Shown here: positions 23,439 through 34,773 of the stretch, piece after piece | Numbering within the stretch: the stretch's first letter is position 1 | How the letters are laid out: every line of letters starts with the position of its first letter | Assembly: GCA_034406715.1 (NCBI GenBank) | Contig: CP137880.1 | Span: 248,001 to 312,000 of the forward strand | Direction of reading: 5' to 3' | DNA length: 64,000 bases | DNA from: Rhodotorula mucilaginosa | Taxonomy: Eukaryota; Basidiomycota; Microbotryomycetes; Sporidiobolales; Sporidiobolaceae | The notes under the pieces: model-generated | Told to the model about the DNA's origin: nothing | What the model saw: only the letters and a program-made list of their open reading frames with translations | The model's database searches: none | Made by a program: the position numbers and the translations under genes

Positions 23439-26400
23439 ATGCTGCTGCCGCGCACGCAGCTCTTGCTTGCGCTCGCGGCTTCCATCGTACTCGCCTCGTT
23501 AACCGCCCGCCTCGCCAACTGGACGGGAACAGGAAAACAGCAGTCCTTCGGAGTCCGCGGAGCCGGCCTCGTGCACGGACCCTTGTGAGTACATTGAGCC
23601 AAGTTTTACCGCGCGGCAAAGGAAACTGATGCCTACAATCCACAACACAGCGACATGGGCCAGAAGACCCTCATGGCGCACTTGCGGGGCATCGCGCGCG
23701 AGCAGCTCCAGACGGCGCACGCGACGACCATGATGGAGACCGGGACCGGCATCAAGGCCACACTCGGGCTGGTCCCGAGGAGCTTTGGCGGAAGTGAGTT
23801 GGACAGCTGCTTACTCATAGCCAGCCTCGACTGACCAGTGGACCATCGGAACAGACGAGTATGTCGTTGTCCGCGACCTGAACCCCGTACGATTCCAGCT
23901 TCGCCAAGGGACGCTCCAGTCGGCGACGTGGGTGAGGGACAAGTCCGCCACGAACGTCGCCAACAACCTCGCAGCTGCCGAGCGAGCCAAGATCGAAGAG
24001 ATGGACCGCGAGATCCGCGAGGTCCTGGGCGCCGAGACCGTCATCATCAACATTGTCGACGGCGACAAGAGGCCGGAGGCAAAGGCAGCTACCCTCTCCG
24101 ACCGTCACCGTCGCTTCTCGCGGAGGCACCACCAGGAATCGAAGCTGCCCTGCGGGAAGAAGCGCGTCGAGCTCGAACAGACCCCGCCCAACGACTCGGA
24201 CTGGATCCACCGCGCTGTGAGTCCTTTGTCTGGTCCAGTCACACACATAACGGAGCGGGAGCTCACGCAAACTTTCAAAACAGGGCGACGAGAAGACGAT
24301 CTACTTTGTTGCGCCCGACGAAGCAGATCGCCTAGTACAGCATCTTGTGACGCAGTCGTTCGACACACCAAAGTACGACCTCCCCGCCAACTCTCCCTTC
24401 GCCAACAGCAACATCGATCGGCTCATCGACATCGTCAAGCGATACCCGCCGTGGCGTCGAATTATCCATACGCGCGACCTCGATGCAGTCATGCACACGA
24501 CGGCGTGCGAGGCATGGTTCGTCCTCCTCACCTCGTGGTCAAAAGTCGAGGAGGGGGCGGTCCTTACCTCGGACGCCACGGTACTCGAAGACATGCTCGA
24601 GCCGTACGTTGCCGAGGGAGCGCAGCGGCTGCATTCCGTCCAGCGCGATGTTTCTGCTGCCGCTCCCTCTGCACCAAGGACTGGCCGTGGCGGCGCCCTA
24701 GGCAAGAAGGCGCCGCTGCCAGCTCGTCCAAACCTCCCCGTGCTCTTGACTCAGCTCGGCGCACAGTCGGCATTCCGCCCAACATCCCTCGACAGATTGC
24801 CAACCGAACGACGCCGGGGCGATACAATCGTCGTCTTTCTCCCCGGCGTCGACGCTCTCCCAGGCTTCGGCAGAGATCAATGTCGCCGTGCGCGCGTGTC
24901 GAGCCTTCTGGGAAACGACTACACCGGCAGCGGCATCAAAGGCATCTCTTGGGCGCTCGTCTCGAGCGGTCTCGGCGAGTCTTTGCTTTCGATGAGGGAA
25001 GAGGACTGGTCCGACCCTCAAAAGCTCGAGTCGCAGGTCTCTTCCCTCGTCTCCCTCCTCGCCTCCACCGCCGCCAGAGCCAAGACGTGGCGGGCTGGAG
25101 GCGACTTTGGCGAGGTCGCCAAGATCTCGAGCAAGAGCACGTCGATCGGGCGCGAGCAGATCCTGGACCTGATCGAGTCGGTGCGCGTTATTCGAGGTGA
25201 GAACGTCAACTACGTCGCCTCGACGTTCTACCACAACGGCGATCCGCGCGGACCCCTGCAGTTCAAGCAAGCTCCGCCGTCGACTCGCCCAAATCGCTAC
25301 GACGTCGACTCCCGCCAGCCAAGCCATCCCTACCTCTCTCGCCCAGGTCCGCAACACGTCGTGCCACAAGGTCTGAACCAGTCGCCGACGCTGCCGACGA
25401 GCATCGTCAACCCACGCCTCTCGAACCCGCTACAACCGTCTCGGACGGTGCCCGCTCCGGGCGAGACCGATCCCTCCCGTCCAAAGATGTCGAAGATTCG
25501 TGTTCGGCCGCTGCAGATGGGAGGAAGCGGGCAGAGCGTGTTCATGGCTGCGCGAACGCATGGTCCCGAGCTCACTCCTCTCGACGACAAGACCATCGCG
25601 CGAATCATACAAGCAGACGCCAGCCTTCCTGTCGAGGTCAACGACGACGACGACGCGGTCGACTCGGAACTGGAGACTGTTCCCGAAGATGACGACGACG
25701 ACGACGACGAAGACGACTTCACAGCAGTGCCAAAGCAAAAAGGAAAGCTCAATCGTGTGGAGTCGTACTTTGCAACGATCACCTCGCCGGGCAAGAACCA
25801 TGCCGCCGCGAGTCGCAAGATCAGCGACATCACAGAGTCGCCCCGACCAGTCTCGACCGCTTCGGCTTCTGCCAACAATGCCGGCCGCAGCGGCGCACAA
25901 CAGACCGCCACGCGTATCACGCGTCTCACATCGGCAAGAGCTCCTCCGCCAGAACCGTCGAGGCGCAAAGATCGCGAACCAGTGCCCGCGCCCCGGCAGA
26001 CCCGACTCGCGGGGAATCCCGCGATCACCGAACAAGAGGCAGCTCTCGCATCGCCAGACCCGATGCTCCTCATCATGTCGCTCGCCGTCAAGCTCGGGAA
26101 TCGCTTTGTCCACAGTGCGTTTGCGTTCTTGCTGGAACTGCTGCTGGAACAGGGGGAGGCAGGGATGATGGCGACGAGGGATCTGCTACTCCAGCGGAAC
26201 CGAGCGGCGCAGTGCCTCGGTCGTCTTGCTGCTGGCGGAGCATACCGTGCGGCGGGGGAGCAGTGGTTCCCGCGGCAAACCCTTGTTATCTCTGAGCTGG
26301 AGAAGGTACGTCCGGTCATACGGTCAGAATCGAGATGGACAAGAGAACTGACTACAGTCTCTGAGCAGGAGGCCGTCAACTCGGCCCTCGCCTCCGGTCT

Positions 26401-29275
26401 CGTGCCTCCTCCTCGACTCTCGGTCAAGGCGTTCACAATAGCCTACGCTCCCTTCCAAACCAACCTGACCGAATGGCCGCGAACGCACACGCGAGACGAA
26501 CTCGTCAACTTGGGCCAGTTCGTCGCGCGCGACCTGTCCAAGAACGCAGCAGAAGCGCTGAGCAAAGTCCTGCGGAAGGCGCACAAGGCGTTCTCGCTCG
26601 ATCCGGCATCGGAGGCTGCCCTGCAGTCGGCAAACATCGAGGCTTCCGCTCGATTCCGCGCGGGCCTCGGGAACTGGTTGGGCGGGGTGCTCGCGACTGC
26701 TCCGTTCAGCCAGGCGTCGGCTCACGCAGGCGCCGCGAACGAAGAGGACAAGGGACTGCCGAGTCGAGAAAAGACCACGTCGTACAACTTGCGAAAGGGC
26801 ACGACCGGCAAGAGCGGCGACACGCTTCAGCAACAGCACGGCCTCGGCCCGAAGATCGACCCGACTGACCCGCGCGAACCCCCCGCTCTCGACCTCGGGA
26901 AAGAGACCGAAAAGTCGCTCGAGCAGATGATCAAAAAGCTCGTCGACTCGGTCCCGCCTGGCAGCATGTTCAATCGATCAGATATGCATGACGCGCTACT
27001 GCAAGACATCACCACGATCGCGCAGCGCCTTCTAGCATGCCGGGACCGGCATCTCGAGATGGCGCTGGTGCTGCTCAGATACAAGAAGATCGAGAACGCG
27101 ACGACCATGGCCTTCGACGACGTCCTTGCAGGGAAAATGCCAGAGATGGGGGCCGGAACGCTTGCCAAGGGGTTGCTAGCTCTGGTGATGAGACTGCGAC
27201 AGATGAGAACGCTATCGGGGATCGAGCTCATACCGGTGAGCTGACTGGCACGGCGGCGTCGAGCATAGTCAAAGGGAGACTGACTGGCTTGTCCTTTTGA
27301 CAGTATTTCGACCCGCAATGGGTCGATGTAGACCTGTACACCCTCCTCCAGTCCGGCCACCGGCACCGCTTCAAGGTGCTCTGCACAGATCTCGAAAGAA
27401 CCTGTACCAAGATCGCATGCGGCCTCCTCCCGTTCGTCGATGAAGACGAAGGGAGAAGAGTCGAGCTCTTTGACCTCTTCAGGCGGGTGTTCGAAGTGTG
27501 GCGGATTGACGAGGACGACCCCGACAACAGAGACAAGGACTCGCCTTGGTCCTGGATCGAGGCCGAGAGGACACGGTCGACGAGCATCCGCCTGGTCGTC
27601 AAGAAGGAGAGCGTGTCCCTCGTCGCCAACCTCGATCGGGTCCTGCGCATTGTGTTTGGCGTGGAGGAGACCTTCTACACCTACATGAGGCGGACCGGAG
27701 CTCAAGTCGAGGTGATGAACCAGCTCTTCGATCATCGAATGTTGCCGAACAAGTTCGTTCCCACCGGGCACATGCGCATGTCCTCAACAAAGGTCCAGTT
27801 CACCGGAGTCGACATTACGAAGATGACCAAACTTGGACGAGAGGCGCTGCCGGAGAAGAGTATGGCTGTCTGATGCCGAAAAGAATTGAGCTGCGCTGAC
27901 TCGCCCTACCCAGATCTCGACGCAGGAACCGCATGGGCGCACGTCTCACAACTACCGCTCACTCAACTGAAGGTCAAGGAGTACTTTGCCAAGATGATGC
28001 CGTCCTTTCAGCGTCGCGTCGTCAACGGCGAGATCGTGTTTGTACCGATCGTCGCCATCGCAAAACCCGACGCAGACGTGATGCTCTCGGAACGGCGCGA
28101 TCCATTGCCGCCCAGATCCGCTCCTCAGGAAGGGCTCTCGCGCAAAGAGCGACGGCGCGAGCGGCAGCGGCAAGACGCCCTGGACCGAGATCGCTCCCCG
28201 GTCGACCTCCGAACGCCGGTACGCGAGAAGGCGCCACCAAGTCGAACGCGAAAGGGGATACCGGTGTCTTGGCCAAACCTGCGATTCGAGGGGGGAAGGA
28301 AGTTGGTCAATGACTTTCTTGGAGACACCCCGCTCGACCACATCCACTCCGCCAGCATCGACACCGGCGTCGTCTGTCCAGTCGCGACCTTCATCTCGAA
28401 TCCGGTTCGGGACGGCTTACCAACGCAGCGTGCCGAGGCGGTGGCGACCTATTCGCGTGAGACTCTGCTCACCCAGCAGCGTCAGACCAGCCGCCAAGCT
28501 TCACACCTCAACTCGTATCTGTCGAACCAGTTCGACTTTACCCGATGGGCGGATCCAGCTTCCACAGATGTTCGAGCGTCGGGTACGTCGCCAATGCCAG
28601 AACCGGATCCGATGCAAGACCCTCTGCTGGTGACCGGTCTGCACTTGCTCAAGAGCATGCACTCGGTCTTCGACGGGCGGTCGATCCAGAGCAAGGTCGA
28701 GCGCAAGGTCGAGGTCAGTTCGGTGGCATCTCAGCACGTCGATCTGATATTGGGTGGCAAGGATCGCTGGACCGAAGAGGACCGCAAGACGCGCAAGGTC
28801 GTTGTCATGGTCGGCTCAGCGGACGATCTCGCGAAATCTTCCGGAATGAAGGGTGCTGTCACCGCCAACGTCCTTGTGCGGGAAATCTCTGCCGAGCTCG
28901 CGCGCCGCAGGGTCAACTTCATGATCTGCGTTGTTCCCGAGAACTACACATCCCAACGGTGCCCGAACCCGGACTGCGTCGATGCGCAGGGTCGCCGATC
29001 TCGGTACGTTTGCTCTCGTGTACTCTGAGGGTGATGCAGCTGACCGACTGGTGATCTTTGGGGACAGAGCGGAGAACCCGCGTCACCAGGGTGGAGGACC
29101 AAACTACCGTCTCCTCCAATGCCAGCGATGTAGGGCGGTCTTCCACCGGGACGGAGTCGGGGCTGCCAACATTGGGAGTATGGGGTGGTGCCTGCTGCGG
29201 AGTGGGTTGCAGCTGTGGGGGGAGAACTGGATGGGACCAGGAGGAAAAAAACTTGCGGAAGCGAAAAATCCCTAA
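23439..29275 (+). CDS. Giant Fanzor/TnpB-like RNA-guided nuclease-family protein
   Basis: Eight exons with matching phases (23439-23584, 23651-23793, 23855-24216, 24284-26305, 26369-27235, 27304-27859, 27914-29003, 29068-29275) give 1,797 residues without a stop. The C-terminal 430 or so residues carry the Fanzor/TnpB signature: RuvC-I Asp1515 in SASIDTGVVCPVATFIS; VVVMVGSADD ... GMKGAVTANVLVREIS; RuvC-II Glu1708 in the rearranged PENYTSQRCPNPDC; a Cys4 zinc ribbon (C1715-x4-C1720 ... C1747-x2-C1750); and RuvC-III Asp1757 in FHRDGVGAANIG. Family members cut DNA guided by an RNA made from the 3' flank. The N-terminal 1,300 or so residues are unrecognised, with an Asp-run near residue 685 and Ser/Pro/Arg-rich linkers; known Fanzors are generally much shorter. 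The ATG used gives a signal-peptide-like N-terminus (LLLALAASIVLASL), odd for a nuclease; an in-frame ATG at 23154 is an alternative. Confidence 0.85.
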
Positions 29276-29366
29276 AAAAGGGGGGATCAATGGGATCTAC
29301 TTGTAGAACCCTCGCTTTCTCCGTGATCAATCTGACTTCTATCTCCTGTGTGCGGTAACCACAAAC

Positions 29367-31393
29367 AGGCGCTTGCGCTTGCGCTTCCACGTCCGCAAAG
29401 AGGCGCTTGGCGCTTCTGCTCCCCTATGGCCCCGGCCTGCTTGAGACTCCGTGTGTGGACTCGCATGGTACAGATCGACGGGTCTGACCGTTGAGAATGC
29501 CGGACAACGCGCCGGCGCGTGCGACAGAGCGCCCGAAGCTTTGGAGCCGGATCGGGATTGCCGGATTTCTCCCCTCTCAACGGTGGAAAGGGCGTCTACA
29601 GATGCACATGTACCCCCTAGTCTGATCAAGCTTGCACCCCGCGGTTCTGCCGTATCCAACGGTCTGCGACGACGCTGGCACAAGGGCCTTTTTCGGCGAA
29701 AGAGGCGCTTCTCGCAACTCGCCGACGGTTCCCGCAGGGATGCTGGGTAACTCTGGGACGGTTGTAACCTTCAAATGGACTGTATCTACCGTTTTCAACA
29801 CCAGAATACGTTCGTGGGAGAGGCGGCGAGGCCGACGACTGCCCTGGCCGAGTCTTGGAGCACCCGCCCCGGCCTCTGCACGGTCGAAAATCCCAAAACT
29901 CTCCCTCATACGACCAAAAATCGTCACCGAGATGCTATGCTTGATGTACGGCCCCGCGCCGAGCTCTCCGGAACAGTCCGGGACCCAATTCCTGACTTTC
30001 TCGCCACTCAGTCTCAGTGTTCCAACTTCTAAGCGCATTGTGGGTCTGGTTACTTCTTTCATCTTGTTGACAGCATCAGAACTGACATGTACCATGTTGA
30101 CGGATTCCGTCGTATCTTCAGACCGAGCTGGCAAACATGATTCTGAGCCAGGAAAAGCCGGTGAGTTCAGTGTGATGAAGCCATGGCTTGTCCTGAACAG
30201 TTCTCTTTGTGAATGCATTCTTCTGAAATTTGCTGCTTACAGAGAAATGACTCGGCCGAGGGCCGGCAAGCGGTGAGCTCGAGACTTCCAAGCCGAAGAA
30301 GCGCCTGAGCCCTCTGCTCAACACTCTGCAGAGCCGAGCAAGGGCAGCGGACCGCATGCGATACCGAGAGCAGCATTGGGAGTTCTGAATGCGAGAGGTT
30401 TGAGAGCCCCTCAAAGGTTGTCTGAGGAGGAGGGAAGAGGAAGAGGGAGAGGTGGCAAAGCCGGCTTGCTCCTTTTTGATACGCGAGCGAGGTGCAGCGA
30501 CCGCGGTGTCTCTTACTCTTGCGACACTGCCCACGGGCCGCTTTTCGAGAAAGGTGTTCCGGCGGCGGCCGGCCTTAACAAAACCAAATCCAGGACGCGC
30601 GAGAACGCTCAAGTCGAGACAAGGAGACGCTCTCATGCGCGAGGGCACTGACCTTGACGGGATCCCAGCCCTTTGAATGCGCTACAAAGAGTGTGTTTCC
30701 CAGTGTCCAGCCAAGCAAACCCGCGGCTGCAGCTGCGAGGTGCGCAAGTTCAGGAGAAGGTGCGCAAGTTCAGGAGATTCCAAGACGTGACCTCCCGTTG
30801 TTCACTCGTTCGCACGCGTCCACCAGGTTATTGTATCTGCAATTTTAGCTCGACGGAGCGAAGCCCTGCTCATGTATTTGACTATGGAGCATTTGACTGT
30901 GCTGCATTGCCCACATTCTTGCAGACACGGGCAAGTCAGAGAAGAAGAAACCGAGCGCGAGTTGCGCCACCCGCAAATACCCTCCGGACTGAACCGCTGA
31001 AGGGCCGACGACCTGTCCCTGACCAGTAGAAGTGTCGGGATCCCTTGACTTACGACCAGCAGGTCTTGCATGTCGCCCAGAATCGTCAAAACTGATTCCT
31101 CCTGGTTGCGCTCAAAAGCCGGATGGTCAGGCCGTGTAGACCCAAATCGCCTGAAACTTCGCACCCTGGGCCCCTATAGGTCAAAGTCCAGCCGGCCACA
31201 AGCTCAGCCCATTTCAACGGCGGTAGAGGTCTGCCGAGCGAGGCGCTTGTGGGAAATTGGACTAGAGCTGTAAGCCTTGTCGTGCAGCATATCGACAATC
31301 TGAACGGTCAAAATAATCGTGAAGGTGTTTGAAGCTGTTCAGGCGAAAAAGATATCCATAGAGCGCATGCTTGCTGAGATCAGGCAAGCGCCT
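29367..31393. repeat. Cluster of AGGCGCTT motifs in both orientations
   Basis: AGGCGCTT occurs at 29367-29374, 29401-29408, 29703-29710 and 31241-31248, and inverted at 30299-30306 and 31386-31393. Two copies share the longer AAAGAGGCGCTT (29397-29408, 29699-29710). Elsewhere in the window I noticed only isolated copies (about 663 and 36077). Confidence 0.5.
30738..30777 (+). repeat. Perfect 20-bp tandem duplication
   Basis: AGGTGCGCAAGTTCAGGAGA at 30738-30757 is repeated exactly at 30758-30777. Confidence 0.95.
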
Positions 31394-31595
31394 CTTAGTT
31401 GTAATTACCGTCGTGCGTGCCAGTTCCGACCCAGCCTGGCTCACCAGCTCGAGATACATGCTGGATCGCTGACCCTTGTGCTCCGCCCCCCTCCAGAATC
31501 TTCTTCTTCGGTATGTCTGCAGCGGAGTCTGAAGTCCTCGACGCGAAGTTGCCAAGTCCCCCAAGATGAAAATTAACGTTCTTTTGTTCGTGCAG

Positions 31596-34303
31596 GATAT
31601 GATCAAGGAATGATGGGCGGCGTCAACGGCGCTCTTGACTACGTGACCACGATGGGACTGGGATACGTCACGCCGGGCGTAGATGGGGCCAAGCCGACCG
31701 CCACCGTCACGCAGTCGACGAAGCAGGTGAGTCGTCGGCAACGCATCTATCTTGTTTTTGTCCCGCCGGCCACGATACCTTTACTGAACTGCTGTTTGCA
31801 TACAGGGAGGAATCGTCTCGGCCTACTGTACGTCCCGATCGTGTCTCCTTCCCGTTTTCAACCTGACACCGGTTTCTCTCCAGACCTCGGAACTCTTTTG
31901 GGATGCTTGCTCGGCGGGTGGCTCGGCGATAGGCTCGGTCGCAAGAAGACCATCTGGATTGGGTGCATTTGGATCACTATCGGAGCTCCCTTGCAGGTGA
32001 GTCGGAGTTCACTCTTGCCACCGTTCCGAAAGCCGCGATTTCACTTTCGCCACCGTTCCGAAATGAACTCCCGCCACCGCTCCGGAAGCTGGCGCTGACC
32101 TCCCTCTCTCTCCGACAGGCAGCTGCACAGAACGTCCCCTGGATGGTCATGGCGCGGATCATCACCGGAGTCGGCACGGGCCACCTCAACGCGATCGTCC
32201 CAGTCTGGTCCGCCGAAACTTCCGGTCATCTCTCTCGCGGGTTCTTCATTGCGCTTGAATTCACGCTCAACATATTCGGCGTGGTCGGTCTATGGTTATT
32301 CATTCGTCTTCTGACCCGCGTCCTCGTGGCTGACGAAGTTGATTCACCGCCGCCCCAGGTTGTCGCATACTGGCTCGGTTCGTTTCTCCCGCGTCTATTG
32401 CCGAAGGAGACGGCGCTGAGTGAACGCGTCATACAGAGTATGGACTGTCCTTCATCGGCGACGGGAACACCCAGATCCGCTGGCGGTTCCCAATCGCGTT
32501 CCAGCTCGTGTAAGTTTCGCTTACCCGACCGTCGCAGCAGATCAGACATACTGATGTACGCCGGCTCTATAGACCTCTTCTCGGCCTCGCAATCTGCACC
32601 TTCTTCATGCCCGGTACGCATTTCGCCTTTTTCCGGAGCGGACTTCCTCGCTGACTCTCCCGACAATTGCAGAATCGCCTCGATGGCTCCTCAAGGCAGG
32701 GTATCGCGACGAGGCGCTGCATGTCCTCACTCGCTTGCGCTCCGAAGACGGTCAGATCAACGCGGAAGCCCAGGCCGAATTTGACGAGATCGACCGAGCG
32801 ATTCAAATCGACGGTGCGGCAGAACCCGGCTACATCGACATGACATTCCGCTCGCACGGCAAGCTGCATCTGTCACGAAGGGTACGTCAGATTGGCAAAC
32901 AGCGATGAAAGCTCCGACTGACCGAATCGCTGTTACCAACAGACTCAGCTCGCGATGTGAGATCAATTTGTCTCCTGCTTTCCGTTCCTCGCGCTGACCT
33001 TTTCTCTCGTTCTCAGCTGGATCCAGATCCTTCAAGAGTGGGGCGGTATCGCCGCTATCACGGGTGAGTTCCTTATCGGGCTGGTCGGACGAGAAAAGCG
33101 CCTGACGATTCTTTTCCCTTCAGTCTACCAACCGGTCATCTTCGGTCTCGCCGGCTTCGACGCTTCGAAGGCAGGCTGGGTATCGGGAGTCAACACGATC
33201 ACCTACATGTTTTCTACGTGAGTATTCACCTTCTCCTTGCCACTTGGCGAGACGTGGTCGCTGCAACTGAGTCGATTTTCTTTTGCAGTCTTATCTGCGT
33301 CTTCACTCTCGACCGTATCGGTCGCCGTGTCACGCTCTTCTGGGGTACGTTCCACTTGGTCTTTTCTTTCTTCGGCTTGCTCTTGAAGCGATCACTGACG
33401 AAACATGACCATGCGCAGGCGGCGCGGTTCAGGCTTTCGCGCTCATCATGGCGGGCGTCTTCGTCCACCTTCTCACCGTTCACCCCGAAAAGACGGCTCA
33501 GTACGGAGGTGCTGCTACCGCTATGGTGTTCCTTGTGCGTCAAGAAATGTTGTCTCACTGTCACAGACTCGGAATTTGCTGACCGGGTCTTTCTTCTCCA
33601 GTACACCGCAACTTTCGGCGCAACTTGTGAGAAGTCTCGCCGCTTCTTCTTTGAGCGAAATGAACCTGACCTTTGTTTCACTACTTCTTACCGAAAGGGC
33701 TCACCGTACCCTGGATCTACCCCGTGAGTGGCGATGCCTTCCGCCAAGCGTAGTCTTCACATTGCTGACGCCACTCGTCTTCAGGCCGAAATCTGGCCCG
33801 TCAACGCACGAGCGAAAGGAAACGCTATGGGAGTCGTCGGATGGTCGATCGGTAACGGATGGTGCACCCTCCTGGTCCCCGTCATGTTCGACAAGATTAA
33901 GGAGGTCAGTCCCGGTTTTTTTGCCGTCCGTCGTCTTCGCTCTGCCTCAGGTATGCTGACTGCCTGCGGTCTACAGAATGCCCTCTACATCTTCGGCATT
34001 GCTAATATTCTCGCTATCGCTGTCGTGTGGGCATTCTACCCCGAGACCGCGAACCGCACTCTCGAAGGTGCGCTCGTCCGTTCCTCTTCCAAACGCTCGC
34101 AACCCCTTCTGACTTTCGAGCCTTGCCGTCTTCACACAGAGATCGACTTCCTTTTCTTCAGCGACAGCTGGTTCGTGTGGCACGCCGAGGCAGAGTACTC
34201 GCGCCTCAAGAAGGAACTCGAGGTCACCGGCGAGGTCCCGGACGATCTCAAGACGTCGACCCACCTCAAGGAGAAGATCAGCCTCGACAGCGCCGCGGCT
34301 TGA
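31596..34303 (+). CDS. MFS sugar transporter (sugar porter family), 5' end unresolved
   Basis: A 12-TM sugar:H+ symporter-type protein split by about a dozen short introns. Hallmarks in order: GYDQGMMGGVNGALDY (TM1 end, about 31.6 kb), GGWLGDRLGRKKTIWIG (about 31.93 kb), MARIITGVGTGHLNAIVPVW (about 32.15 kb), PESPRWLLKAGYRDEALHVL (about 32.68 kb), FTLDRIGRRVTLFWG (about 33.31 kb), PWIYP joined to AEIWPVNARAKGNAMG (about 33.8 kb) and PETANRTLEE near the end. The C-terminal cytoplasmic tail ends at TGA 34301-34303. The first half of TM1 must lie upstream: GKRLLVVITVV at about 31384 and a possible 14-nt micro-exon reading IFFFG near 31500 look right, but no canonical donor joins them in frame. 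So the start is unknown and damage at the island border is possible. The substrate (hexose, pentose or other) cannot be told. Confidence 0.9.
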
Positions 34304-34773
34304 ACACAAGAGCACTTTCCGTCGGTTCTCTAGACTCGTGTATATATAAATTCTTTGCCTCGATCTTCGCAATGTACCTTCTTGATGGGAGTTCGGTCCT
34401 TTCGGTCCTTGATCCTCTTCCACCTTAGACACATTGTTACCATGAGGCGTCTCTCCACGTCGGAAGTACGGCACGCTGCCAACAGTGCGGGCGATGCGAG
34501 ATAATTGAATGGGTCGCAGAGCAACTTATGAAGTCTACGAGATGTCAACATTGACGCGATTGACATTCGGGCGACTCCCCGCTTGGCCTCTTCGCTCTCA
34601 CCCGGCACGCCACCGCCACAGTCCTGGGGCCTGCAAGGGGGTCAACGTCCTTGCGTTGCTTGATTGAGACCGGCTGGACGTGAAACGGACGCGCTCTCAA
34701 GCGGCGCCACCGGCGACAAGAGATCCGTGCTGGACGAGGACCGTGTCGTCAAACCTCGAGCGGTCGTGACAAG
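34304..34773. other. Intergenic, transporter to RNase III-domain gene
   Basis: This 470-bp gap holds a TATATATAAATTC run at about 34340, just after the transporter stop, probably 3' UTR or polyadenylation context. The remainder should contain the promoter of the next gene. No specific site is recognised. Confidence 0.4.

Larger units (their letters stand above)
29276..31595. other. Region downstream of the Fanzor-like gene, no supported gene
   Basis: Overlapping 214-codon frames exist on both strands at about 29577-30276, but neither shows a motif and they shadow each other. A coding-like splice pattern (donor at 30162, acceptor near 30242) is not enough to call a gene. The region holds six copies of AGGCGCTT, a 20-bp tandem duplication, and, at its right end, possible 5' exons of the sugar transporter. 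If the nuclease gene follows TnpB-type logic, a guide RNA would be encoded at its left end. Confidence 0.4.

Noticed and set aside
23439-23584. First exon of the Fanzor-like gene as a separate secreted-protein gene, because of its signal-peptide-like start
   Set aside because: The splice sites and phases lead continuously into the later exons with no stop, so a single gene is the simpler reading. The odd N-terminus is noted as a doubt about the start codon only.
29577-30276. Two overlapping 214-codon ORFs downstream of the Fanzor-like gene
   Set aside because: They shadow each other on opposite strands and neither shows family motifs or an exon chain.
30738-30777. CRISPR-like array
   Set aside because: There are only two abutting repeats with no spacers, in a eukaryotic genome.
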